NCBI RefSeq assembly: GCF_029407905.1
Contig: NC_073624.1
Coordinates: 6,522,501 to 6,586,500, forward strand
Source: Bubalus kerabau
Lineage: Eukaryota; Chordata; Mammalia; Artiodactyla; Bovidae
Direction of reading: 5' to 3'
Length of the DNA stretch: 64,000 nucleotides
The notes below the pieces were generated by a model. The model saw only the letters and a list, made by a program, of their open reading frames with translations. It did no database searches and was not told the origin of the DNA. Numbering within the stretch: position 1 is the stretch's first letter; each line of letters begins with the position of its first letter. Below are positions 21,301 through 34,500 of this stretch, one piece after another. A program made the translations under genes and the position numbers.

Positions 21301-24300
21301 GTCACCCTCCTCTTTGGTTTGCTTAGTTCAACCGTCAGAGGATAGCTGTCACTGCTTCCATGCAGGTAGATGGTGACCGGCAGTCTTAGTGGGGAAGTTG
21401 GGCCTAGAGTGTGCTGGAGGTGAGTGGCTCTGAGCTAGATACAAATGTGGAGAATCCTTGGAGCTGTGGGGGGAGGAGGTTAGGGAATTTTCCAGTTGAG
21501 ACCTGGGCTCTGCTCCCATACTCTCTGCTGGTTTCCTATTGAAATAAGGTAAAAGAAATTAGACCTAAAACAAAGAGGAGGGAAATGAGTTGTTACATTA
21601 GCTTGGAAGGGAAGAATTATAATTTAAAATGAAACATCGGCACAAAGATAAGGGGATCCTGTCTTGTTTCTCTTTGTGTCTCTAAAGCACATAGTTCAGA
21701 ATTAACCCTCAGTAATTGTTAGAACTAAACTCGATTTTCTAAGATGACCTCAACACACACATTCTAACCCAGAGACCCCATGGATTAAAATCCACTTTGA
21801 ACAATTCAGGGTCCCTCCAAATCCTTTGGACTGGACATCTGTCCAGAGCCAGGGGCCACTGTCCCCTCCACAGGCAGATCCAAGAGGGTGAGGCATTCCT
21901 AGCCCCAGACAGACCTTCCCTGGTCATGTGTCTGCCAGGCTCCAGTGGAGGAGAGGTGCTGGGGGAGAGGGCTTAGGCTCCAGTAAGTGTCTGCTCTCTT
22001 GCCCACACTGCTCTTCCTAGGACCTGGTAGAGTACCTGGTGAGCGCCTGGAAGCAGTGCACAGTTGCACTGTTACAGGTATCATGAGGCAGGGCAGTAAA
22101 AACACTCCTCTCTCTCCCTCCCAAATGTTTACTGAGGCCAAAAACCCAGAATGTGTTCAGGAACATCAGATAGTCTGCAGTGGGAAGGGAGGCTGCAGTC
22201 TGTGGGAGACAGACTGGGGGTTCCACTGAGGGGTTGCACTTTTTTTAGGGAGTCCTTAGCAGTTATTGGAGCCAGGAGGGGAACAGAATTGGCTCAATGT
22301 TTTAGAGACCTGCTCCTAGCAGGAACATTTACTTGAAAAGTTCCTGATGACTAATGCCTGCCATATAAGCAGTACCGCTGCCTGCTGGGATGAATAGCTG
22401 TCTTCTCACGCAGGGAGAGGAGCAGTGATTAGAAAAATCCTGAACACTGAAACCCCCCTAAAGCTGCTCATGAAAGGAGTTGAGAAGTGATGTAACCAGG
22501 GAACCGAATATATGTAATTGAGGGAAAGTAGCTTATTTAGGCTCCTACATCCACACTGTATCACCTCCCTCCTGAAAATTTACCTTTTGTGCTGTTCAAG
22601 TAGATAAAAATAGCAGCATGGGCCATCACGGTGGCATTTCTTGCCAGACAAGCAGTATGGTGTATGGGTCTCTGGTGAGCCCACCATCCTTAGTGTGTGT
22701 GTGTTCACCCTCTGGTCACTAGAGGGTGCACTGTGTCCCTGGATGTAACTGGTGTTCTCACTTTTTTTCTTAGTTTGAGGACAGTATTCACCCTTCCTTA
22801 ACTTTTCTAGTCTTGTTCGTTGTTTTTGACCCATACTTGATTTATTGGTATTTTAACTAGGTGTGGTGGTAGTGGTGGTTTTGTTGCTAAGTTGTGTCCA
22901 ATTCCTGGGACTCCATGGACTGTAGCCCACCAGGCTCCTCTGTCCATTGGATTTCCCAGGCAAGAATACTGGAGTGGGTTGCCATTTCCTTTTCCAGGGG
23001 ACCCAGGGATCAAATTAGCATCTCCTGCATTGTAGGTGGATTCTTTACCAACTGAGCCACCAGAGAAACCCTTAATTAGGTATCAGATCAGATTAGTCGC
23101 TCAGTCATGTCCAACTCTTTGCGACCCCATGAATTGCAGCACGCCAGGCCTCCCTGTCCATCACCAACTCCCGGAGTTCACTGAGACTCACGTCCATCGA
23201 GTCAGTGATGCCATCCAGCCATCTCATCCTCTGTCATCCCCTTCTCCTCCTGCCCCCAATCCCTCCCAGCATCAGAGTCTTTTCCAATGAGTCAACTCTT
23301 CGCATGAGGTGGCCAAAGTACTGGAGTTTCAGCTTTAGCATCATTCCTTCCAAAGAAGTCCCAGGGCTGATCTCCTTCAGAATGGACTGGTAGGATCTCC
23401 TTGCAGTCCAAGGGACTTCTCCAACACCACAGTTCAAAAGCATCAATTCTTCGGCGCTCAGCCTTCTTCACAGTCCAACTCTCACATCCATACATGACCA
23501 CAGGAAAAACCATAGCCTTGACTAGACGAACCTTTGTTGGCAAAGTAATGTCTCTGCTTTTGAATATGCTATCTAGGTTGGTCATAACTTTCCTTCCAAG
23601 GAGTAAGTGTCTTTTAATTTCATGGCTGCAGTCACCATCTGTAGTGATTTTGGAGCCCCCAAAAATAAAGTCTGACACTGTTTCCACTGTTTCCCCATCT
23701 GTTTCCCATGAAGTGGTGGGACCGGATGCCATGATCTTCGTTTTCTGAATGTTGAGCTTTAAGCCAACTTTTTCACTCTCCACTTTCACTTTCATCAAGA
23801 GGCTTTTGAGTTCCTCTTCACTTTCTGCCATAAGGGTGGTGTCATCTGCATATCTGAGGTTATTGATATTTCTCCCGGCAATCTTGATTCCAGTTTGTGT
23901 TTCTTCCAGCCCAGCGTTTCTCATGATGTACTCTGCATATAAGTTAAATAAACAGGGTGACAATATACAGCCTTGACGAACTCCTTTTCCTATTTGGAAC
24001 CAGTCTGTTGTTCCATGTCCAGTTGAAACTGTTGCTTCCTGACCTACATACAGATTTCTCAAGAGGCAGGTCAGGTGGTCTGGTATTCCCATCTCTTTCA
24101 GAATTTTCCACAGTTTATTGTGATCCACACAGTCAAAGGCTTTGGCATAGTCAATAAAGCAGAAATAGATGTTTTTCTGGAACTCTTTTGCTTTTTCTAT
24201 GATCCAGCGGATGTTGGCAATTTGATCTCTGGTTCCTCTGCCTTTTCTAAAACCAGCTTGAACATCAGGAAGTTCACGGTTCACGTATTGCTGAAGCCTG

Positions 24301-27300
24301 GCTTGGAGAATTTTGAGCATTACTTTACTAGCGTGTGAGATGAGTACAATTGTGCGGTAGTTTGAGCATTCTTTGGCATTGCCTTTCTTTGGGATTGGAA
24401 TGAAAACGGACCTTTTCCAGTCCTGTGGCCACTGCTGAGTTTTCCAAATTTGCTGGCATATTGAGTGCAGCACTTTCACAGCATCATCTTTCAGGATTTG
24501 GAATAGCTCAACTGGAATTCCATCACCTCCACTAGCTTTGTTCCTAGTGATGCTTTCTAAGGCCCATTTGACTTCACATTCCAGGATGTCTGGCTCTAGG
24601 TCAGTGATCACACCATCGTGATTATCTGGGTCGTGAAGATCTTTTTTGTACAGTTATTCTGTGTATTCTTGCCATCTCTTCTTAATATCTTCTGCTTCTG
24701 TTAGGTCCATACCATTTCTGTCCTTTATCGAGCTCATCTTTGCATGAAATGTTCCTTTGGTATCTCTGATTTTCTTGAAGAGATTCCCTAGTCTTTCCCA
24801 TTCTGTTATTTTTGAAGTTCAAATCACATTATAGCTCTATGATTTGAAATAGTTACTGTCCTTGAATTTGTTTCCCCATCTATAAAATGTGGATAATCTA
24901 ATTCTCAGAGTTGTGAGGGTTAAAGGAGGTGAGGCAAAGTTTATGGATCTGCAGTTAAGTGCTCAAAACGATTATTTGAGAGTGCGTCCATTGTAAAATC
25001 TTTTCATAAACCGTAGTAGACAGTTGCCCCTTAATTTGGTCATGGTAGACATTGCTTATCAAGCACAAACTCCTGTGAATTCTCAGTACTGACATTTCTA
25101 ACAGCCATTATAGTTTATCAGAGAAGGGAAATTGTTAAGGAATATGAGTAAATTAAGGTTGCAGAGACCTAATCTCCCTTGCTTCTCCTACTGCAAAGGT
25201 TTACTGTTCAGACCCAGTTGGAATGAACCAGAAAACTTTGAACCTGCCCCTTTCCTTTTTTTTTGTCCAGGGATATGAATTTTGTTTTCAAGAATCTCAT
25301 TGTTTCTTTATTCAAAATGTTGCTTTCAACAGCTTTTTCTTTTCCTTTGTTTCTTTTTTTTGGGGGGCAGTAATGTTTAATTGATTGAATGGTGAAATTG
25401 GGTAACTAGATTTTTTGAAAGCATAATTTATGCCACGGGGTCTAGATTTGCCCAGTTTTATGGTGTGGTAAGATCATTTGGCCACCTGATGGAAAGAACT
25501 GACTCATTGAAAAAGACCCTGATGCTGGGAAAGATTGAAGGCAGGAGGAGAAGGGGACAACAGATGAGATGGTTGGATGGCATCACCAACTTGATGGACC
25601 TGAGTTTGAGCAAGCTCCAGGAGCTGATGATGGACAGGAAGGCCTGGCGTGCTGCAGTCTATGGGGTCGCAAAGAGTGGGACGTGACTGAGCAACTGAAC
25701 TGAACTGAAGATCATGGTGTATTACATGATAAGGTCACCGCACCTCCTATAGTTATAAATATCAGGAGCCTGTGGTAGGGGTACCCTGGTGATGAGAGAA
25801 GACAGATGAAGATAGGAGATCTTCATTCAGGACCTGCTCACATTTGTATGTGGATGTGTCTGACTCCTCCTGTGTGGTGGACCTGGTCATCAGTGATGCC
25901 TTCGTTGTCAGTGTTTATGTAGCTTGGTTCCCTTTGTAATGTCCACTCAGTCAGAGACCAGCTGCTTTCTCTTCTAGAAGGCCTTTCCTGAAGTGCCTGC
26001 AGTTCAACAAGACCCGTGATGGCTGGATGGCATCACGGTCCACTTTTGGGGTAAGGACCAGAGGGGCCCCTGTGCCATGGCTCTGTGGGTGCCCTCTCTC
26101 AGCTGGGAGAGCAATTGGTGGCCAGGATCCTAGGGCACGGTTGAGGACTGCCTTTGCAGAGGCAGTCTTCTCTAGGAGAAGCCCTTCCAGGGCAGCCATC
26201 CTTTCTCCCATCTTAACTCCCCTGAGGCTTGGAGTAGGAAAGAGGGGAGCTTGAAATCTGTTATTGGAAAGACTGTGCTCTTTGATTTGGTTTCTCCCCT
26301 ATAAGGTGGACCTGAGGATCTATCCTCAGAAGCTCTTAGTCATGTGGGAGATGCAGGCTTGTAAACAAATCATTGTGATGCTGCATGGTAAGTGCTTTGA
26401 TAGGAGATTTGTCCAGTGTTTTGAGGGCTCCAAGAGCAAAGAAGCTGCAAGCTGTGGGCTGTTGGGGGTCCTTTCCATATTTGGAAAAGGTCCATCTAGT
26501 CAAGGCTATGGTTTTTCCAGTGGTCATGTATGGATGTGAGAGTTGGACTGTGAAGAAAGCTGAGCGCCGAAGAATTGATGCTTTTGAGCTGTGGTGTTGG
26601 AGAAGACTCTTGAGAGTCCCTTGGTCTGCAAGGAGATCCAACCAGTCCATCCTAAAGGAGATCAGTCCTGGGTGTTTTTTGGAAGGACTGATGCTAAAGC
26701 TGAAACTCCAGTATTTTGGCCACCTCATGTGAAGAGTTGACTCATTGGAAAAGACTCTGATGCTGGGAGGGATTGGGGGCAGGAGGAGAAGGGGACGACA
26801 GAGGATGAGATGGCTGGATGGCATCAAGGACTCAATGGACATGAGTCTGAGTGAACTCCGGGAGTTGGTGACGAACAGGGAGGCCTGGCGTGCTGCGATT
26901 CATGGGGTCGCAAAGAGCTGGACACTACTGAGTGACTGAACTGAACTGAGGATGTCCTTTGACACTACTCTTGCCAGAAATCTTGGAAGGCTGCCCATAG
27001 CCCACAGACCTTGGCCCTTCCTCTCCTAGAGTGGGAGCATGCTGATTATTTGTTGATCTGTATGTCCCATCTGTTCCACCCCACCCCATAGTTTGGCATC
27101 CTGTTCCTCACTGTGCTCCTTTTGGTACCCAAGGCCACTGCCTTCAGAGGGTTCCAGTGCTTGACGAGTGAGGAAGTTCATCTGGCATGCTTTCCACTAA
27201 CTCGTGTTTCATCTGGATGTGCATGTAAATGTTGATCCAAATCTTTTCCCCACGTTTTATGAGTAGACTTTCAGTAGTAGACCCTGGTCTGAACCGAAAA

Positions 27301-30300
27301 CCTGTTGCTTTTCTTTGATGGGCATCATCAACAGATACAGGGAGTTGAAAGCATTTAAAAACACCAAACAAGCCTTAGTGGAGGCCTTACCTGCCATTTG
27401 GTCCTGGGGACAGGGCTTTGTTACAGAGTTTCTCCATAAATACCAAGGGCCCCTCTGTAGCTACAGTTTTCTGTGCTTACCACAGAGCATAGCCTCACTA
27501 TTTCCCATGGCTTCACAGGCTACAAAGTCTAGGGTAGCCCAGTTCAGGGATGAATAGATGCTCCTGCTGCACACAGCTGTTTCCCTCTCCCTGATGGTGC
27601 TTACTGGTCTCCCTAAACACCTCATTCCTTTGGGCCTTGCTTTTTCTAGCACCTCAGTCTCCCAGAGACTACATGGGAAAATAGAGCAGGGATGCACAAG
27701 CAGTCCCACCCACCTTCAGCCTAATCTGATCGATTCTGTAAATGACCCCTTCCACTCTCCCACCTGTTTTTTGTGTAAATCCACTGGAAAGTACTTAAAT
27801 CCTAATCTGTCGATTTTCAAAGTAAAATGGTACTGTGCATCACTGCCTTAGGTCTGGCTCTGGCCTGTTAGAGGCAGCAGGTATTTTTCCGCTGTGCTTG
27901 GATAACAAGATGAAGGTCCAGATTTTCTTTTACTGGTGCTAGGAAGACTCACCTTTGGGTGTGCTTCTGCTGTTAGCAGAAGAGCTGAGAAAGTCTCGCT
28001 CCAGCTTCCAGCTGAGGAAGCACGAGGCAGTAGGAGAACCCAGAGGCTTGCCGGTGATGAAGAATGCCTCCTGGGAGGCTTGGGCTGTAATGTGGGACAT
28101 AATGCAGGAACTTGTTTATTCAGCAGTTTTGCCTTAAACTCCAGGCCAGAGATTCTCAGCACTGCTATCCTCCAGGATCACCTGTGGAGTGAAAAATGCA
28201 TATGCCCAAGCCTTTACACAAATTTTGGACTCAGTAGCTCTGGAGTAGGGTTTGGAGAGCTGTATCTTTTTGTTTTCTTCCTTGCCTTTTTTTTTTTTTT
28301 AAAAGAGAGAGCTGTATTTTTAAGAAGCTCCTTAGATGTTTCTGATACTGAGCCAGGTCTGAGCAACACTTACAAAGCACAGGGCTCTGAAACAGGAGTG
28401 ATCCCCATCTGCCCCTTCCCTCCCAGTCCAAGGTGGGGAGAGAAAAGAACAACACAAACAGTCGTGATAATAGGCACAAAGGAGGGCTGTCTTGGAAGGA
28501 TCAGAGAAGGTTTCCCAAAAAGGAGATGTTGCTGTGGGAGTCTGTGTCCCCAGGCAGGGCACCTGCCACAGGAGGAGTGTATGTGTGGCTGGAGGCTTGT
28601 GGTGGTGTGGGCAGGTGGGGTGAAGCAGAAGCCCGCAGACCCCCTGGAGGACTTTAAGGATTGTACTTGAAGGGCTCTTCTGTTTACTCTCAAGTCATTG
28701 AAGAGCCAACAAAGGAGCCCCAGAAGAGAATGGGGCTTGTTTAAGGGAGTTTTGTTCCTTTCCAATTTTAAGTTTCTGAACTTGATGTTCTTGTTGTGTC
28801 AGAGTGTAATAAATATATACTTGGTCTTTGTCCCTGGCATACAGTTTCTAAAACCCTTGGAATTTCCTGAGTGGTAAGGGTGTTAGGAGCATCTTTTGTT
28901 CTAATGAGGCAGCTCTCAGTGGGCCCCTGGATTGCTTCAGGACAGAGGCTGGCCTCCAGAAAGATGGAGGCCTGCTTAGCTTGTTGAAACTTGCAACTCC
29001 ACCCCCACTCTCTGCCCTGGACCTCCAGGGAGAAAAGAGGATCTAGAGATTAAGCGATTATCATCTGTGGCCAGTGATTTGATCAATTATGTTAGGTAAT
29101 AGAACCTCCATAGACACCCTCATACAGTTGAGTTTGAAGAAATTTTGGGTTGATAAACACATCCATGTGCCAGGAGGGTGGTGTTACCATACCCTTTCTC
29201 CATACAGTGCCTTATACATCTCTTCTATTTGGCTGTTCTTGAGTTGTATCGTTTGTAATAATTTGGTAATAATAATAAGTAAATTGTTTTCCAGAGTCCT
29301 GTGAGCTACCCTAGCAAATTATTTAACTTGAGGGGAGGGTCCTGTGAACCCTCCATTTTATAACCTTTGTCAAATGAACAGCAAGCCTAGGACTTGAAAC
29401 TGTTCTCTGAAATGAGGGCAGTTTTGTGGGACTGAGCTTTTAACCAGTGGAGTCTGTGCCAGCTCTAGGTAGGTAGTGTCAAAATTGGGCTGTCACACAC
29501 CGAGTTTGTATCTCAAGAGTTGGAGAATTCGTTGGCATGTGGAAAAATCCTACACATTTGAAGTCACAGTGTTATGAATAGAAACAGTTCAGACAGTGGT
29601 TATTTTTCTTTTCTTCCAAGTCTTTATGTTTTTATTAGACCTCAGACTCCGAGACAGACCCATGTGTTGACTTTCTTGGTCCCAGCCCATTGAGGGTGTC
29701 TACCTGCCCTGGAGACATGAGACTGTCATAGGCCAGCTGGGCGCCCTTTGTTGATCATTGAACCTCTCTAAGCCTGTGTCTTCCACTGTAAAATGGGCAT
29801 AATACTGCTTGCTTCACAGGGTGTTGAGAGGGCTGATGGAGAACAAGGAATGAAAGAATTTTGGAAACTGAAGTTAGTCTTTCGCTGTGTGGGGTTACGA
29901 TATCTGGGAAATATTCTTATTTCATTTGGTATTGTTTAGAGGTTATATTATCCATGATAGTGTCTCAAAACACCTGGTCTGGGGTGCAAAGCAGTCTTGC
30001 CTAATGATAGAAACCACCAGGCCCTCCTCCCTTTGTTTACCATGCAGATTTAAAAGGCATAAAACTGTGAAAGAAGTCTCTGTATAGACTGAATTGTTTG
30101 CTCTAAGAGGAAGCAGCTTTCTGGTTTCTCCAGGACCTCCTTTGTTCCCAGTATTACCACGACTCTACTACTACTACAGGCTACTGTTGACATCCAGATC
30201 TTCTTAATACTGCAGTTTTTATTTGCAGGCTCAATGCCAGACCAGGAGTGGGAGGTGTCCGATCGCGTGTTGGGATCCAACAGAGCCTTCTTAGCCAGCC

Positions 30301-31466
30301 AGCACGCACAGCCACCTTCCAGCAGAGGTTTGATGCCCGGCAGAAAATTGGCCTCTCAGATGCCCGCCTCAAGCTGGGAGTCAAGGATGCCCGGGAAAAG
30401 CTTTTGCAGAAAGATGCTCGGTTCCGGATCAAAGGGAAAGTGCAGGATGCCAGAGAGATGCTGAACTCACGCAAGCAGCAGAGCACAGTGCCCCAGAAGC
30501 CCCACCAGGTTGCTGATGCCCGGGAGAAAATCAGCCTGAAGCGGAATTCCCCTGCTGCCTTCATGAGCCCACCCATCGGGACAGTGACCCCTGCTCTGAA
30601 GCTCACTAAAACCATCCAGGTAGGTTGAGACTCCTGCCAAAAACTCCTCAAAACCAGTAACAACTGTGGAATCAGGCAGAGACCAGGTGTGTTTAAGCAA
30701 AATGACAGTCCCCCCAACTGTTTGAAGAGTAACCATATGTGGAGGCAAGATATCATCTCAGTTTCGTGTAAAAGAAAATGGGTGGGGTGGTGGTGGGGAT
30801 TTGTCCAGAGAAATTAAGTGACTTTCCAGGTGAAATAGTGGTAGAGGGAAGAGAGGAGAGGACAGACTAGTTGAGCTAGTGCTGTGTGCAGACACTGAAT
30901 ATTTATTCCTCATGCAATCCCAGTTATTACCACAGTTTATCAAAGGAGAATCTAAGTCTCAAAGATGTGAATCTTTGTGCACAGTTACACATCTGGTCAG
31001 TGGACGCATCAGGATAGAAGCCCTGTCAGACCTGGCTCTTAGTGCAGAGTCCTGGCCACCTGCAGAGCCACAGCCCCAAAGGGAATAGAAACAGTATCAT
31101 TTAATCTTCATAGCAACTTTGGTAATAGGAACTACTGAAGCGGTGAACATTTATTAAGCCAGGTTCATTGAGCCCTGCAGGTGCATTGTTACATGATCTC
31201 TGGGATGATGAGTCTTCCTGTCGCTTTCCTGCTTTGCGAATGAGGCAGTCTGTAGGACCTTTTACTACAGATCAAAACTGAATGCCCACCATATTAAAGT
31301 TCATTTATCCCCTACTTGTAGAGAACGCATATAGGCCAAGTGGGATGAATTATGACCACTGGGTGTTTCTAGGTTCCACAGCAGAAGGCCATGGCACCAA
31401 TTCATGCTCATCCTGCTGGAATGAGGATCAATGTCGTCAATAACCACCAGGCCAAACAGGTGGAGT

Positions 31467-31510
<44 letters not shown>

Positions 31511-34500
31511 CTGCACACAAGTGTGTGTTTTGATGTGATCTTCCAAGTGGATTAACTGAGGCCTGGCCCAGGGTTCCAATTTGAAGAGTTGGAGGTTGAC
31601 ACTTTGCAGTTTATGAGTTTTAAGAAGAAATTTCTTGAATGCATAGAAGCAGAGAGGCATGTTGAAAATCTTTTTATTTTTTTAAAGTAAAAGTAGTGTG
31701 TGCTTACTATAGAAAATTAGCAAAACAGAAAGATTGGGGGGATGGGGGTAGTTCTTATGCTATGGCTCTCCATAGTGAGCCCCTGTTGAAATTCTGCCCT
31801 GAATTCTTCCTGTGTTTTTCTTGTTTGTGTGTGTGTATATGTGAGAGAGATTATTATTTATTTAATGCATAGCTGTAGTTGTGATTATGTTATTATCCAG
31901 TTTCATATTGTTCTGTTTTCACTTTATAATTCAAGCATTTTTCTGTGGTTCACATTTACTGTAAACATTTTAACAACTGCTTGATCCATTGAGTAGACAT
32001 TTAGTTGACTTCAACCATTTTCCTGTAATTTTCACTGTTAGACATCCTTCTGTGAACATCTTGGAGGATAAAGCTCTTTCTACAGTTTGAGTTTATTTCT
32101 ATAGACTAGATTACCCGGCACAGACTTTCTAAGCCAAAGGATATAAACAGGCATTTTAGGGATCCTTAATAGATATTGCCCATTTGTAGAAAGGTACTTC
32201 TGATGTACCTGAAATTTCACAGCATTTTCATTTGGCTCTTACGGGCAGGGAGCCTGCCAGAACTGAGCCCCAGTCACCCAGGCCAGTTTGCCCAGGCACT
32301 CCACGTGTACATACTTCTCCCTACGCCTTGCTTAATTACTCCAGCTCTCATCTCCCTGCTGTCCTTACTCCAAATGTCTGCTGAGAGCCTGCATGCTACA
32401 TTAGCATGTATTTTTTTATTTTCAGAATTTATACGACCTGGATGATGATGACGATGTTATAGCTCCCATTCCTACTAAACAGATGAAATTTGCAGCCTCA
32501 GGCAGCTTTCTCCACCACATGGTATGTCATCTTACATTCTTCTTAACACTCTGTGTGTGTCTGATTAGGTGCATGGGAGATGTGGTGGAGAGTAGGATCT
32601 TTCAATTCAGAGATATTTCCTTATTTGGGTCCTAAGATTATTAGAACCGGAACTAATCCAGCCCCTGGTTTTTATAAATACTGAGGCTTAGCATGTCTGC
32701 GGACTTGTTCAAGATCCAACAGACAGTGAAGTGCAGGCTCTAGTTCCCAATTGCTGTGTTTGGAGACTTCAGGGGAAATGTGAGTGATCCCACAGGACAG
32801 AATCACATTTTATTTCCTTTAGGGCAGGACATTCTGCTGGTTCCCTTCCTTCTGTGGTCATCAGCTCTGGCCCCATTCTTGAATCTGGATTCCATTGGTT
32901 GATGTGTTAGCAAGAATAAACTGAACCTTTCCTGAAAGCTCCACCAGGTGCTGCCTGCGTGGAGGGAAAGTTTGATGGATGTTCTGCCATGCAGAGAAGG
33001 AAAGAAAGCGGTATATCTGGGAACATCAGGGAGCGCTGCATTGCTTGTCTCAGTGCATGGAACCAAATCACACATAGGAGGCGAGAGGGTGCCCACGCTA
33101 AAGACATGGGTACCCATGCCTTTATTTGGTCTTCAGGCACCCAAAGACTCAGTTTTAGTCACTGCACTGAATATGTGGACCAATTTCCTGGTTACCCTTG
33201 AAGCTCTTAACTTTGAAATGTGAAGCTGAATGATGCCAGTTTGTTACAAAGGGGCTGAGCCTTTCTAGTCATTAGAGTGCTTGTGTCTGTTACCAGGGGG
33301 GCTGTCAGCTAACTCAGTTAGTGGCTAACCCTAATTGGAAAAATCTGTTTATATTAACTTATTTAAGAGTTCCCTCTCTCCCCACCCTGTGAGATGGGTA
33401 CTGTTACGACCCCTATTGTATGGACTAGGAGTTAGACACAGAGAGGTTAAATAAATCTGCTCAGCTTGTAAGTAGTGGATCTAGGATTTAAGCCTCAGCA
33501 ATCTGGCTCCCAGGCCATGTTTTAACCAATGCACTCTGCTGGCTCTTGAAACTCAGGAAACAGCTTGAGAAGTGTGGGATCCACACTGAGTCACCTGGGT
33601 TGGGAGAAGCTGGTGAATTAACTCTGTTCCATCATCTGTCTCTCTGGCCGCTGCATTCCTCCTTTCTCCATGAATCAATGCCTGGTAGACACTGTCCTCA
33701 GTCAGCAAGACCACTAACCGCTTCTGCCTCATGCATTTTTTTTTTCTCCAGACACATTAAAACCAGGCACTTCGCTGGTTTATATTTCTAAAGGATCACT
33801 TCCCCAGTTAAGGGTAGCAGGGGAGGGAGGGAGGGAACGGTTTCTGCTGATTTGCACGTGCTGACTCTGCTAGCATGCACCTGACCATCTGGGAGCTGCA
33901 CAGGTGAGCTGCTTGTGGTTCCTCTATATGACTAGAACAGGGACCAAAAAGCGGGGGTCTGGGCCTTCTTCAGAGTGACTTCCTAGTCCCAGCCAGCCCA
34001 TGGTGATAGAAGCATATCTGGGAATGAACTTGACTCCAAGCTTTTGGACTCTAACTCCAGATTGTAGGTTTTTATCAAATCTAAATGGTATGGCTGAGCT
34101 GCGGCTTCTGTTCGGGAACTGCCTGGATGCTTCCCAAGGGCTACCTACATTGGAACGTGGCTTCTGTGAGCACGTGTGCAGTCTACTTTTCTCTCCTCCT
34201 GTCCCTTCCCTGGCAGCTGGTATCTTTCTGGCTTTAGATCAGTAATGGAACTGGGGAGGTAGGAGGTCTTGAGATTGGGGGTCGTCAGTCACTTAGGGTA
34301 TCTGGGTCCCTGGCTTCTCAGATTGCTGTCTGCCTCTTTGTTTAGGCCGGGGTGAGCAGTTCCAAGCTGTCCATGTCCAAGGCCCTTCCTCTCACCAAAG
34401 TGGTTCAGAATGATGCGTACACTGCTCCTGCTCTCTCCTCCTCTGTTCGGACAAAAGCCTTGACCAACATGTCCCGGACGTTAGTGAACAAGGAGGAGCC

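Larger units (their letters stand above)
18342..30228 (+). other. POLDIP3: POLDIP3 intron 1
   Basis: An 11.9-kb intron. Its first 850 nt are CpG island. It also holds Bov-tA copies (19548, 22866), MIR pieces (about 20285 and 29720) and four BovB segments: a 1.7-kb antisense copy (23085-24815) and two sense 3' ends (25475, 26485), plus unplaced AT-rich DNA. A poly-T run lies at 28286-28300. No internal exon is supported. Confidence 0.8.

Noticed and set aside
27936..28670. 244-codon open frame (+) in POLDIP3 intron 1
   Set aside because: It has no recognisable domain, runs through a poly-T/A tract, and lies wholly within an intron.
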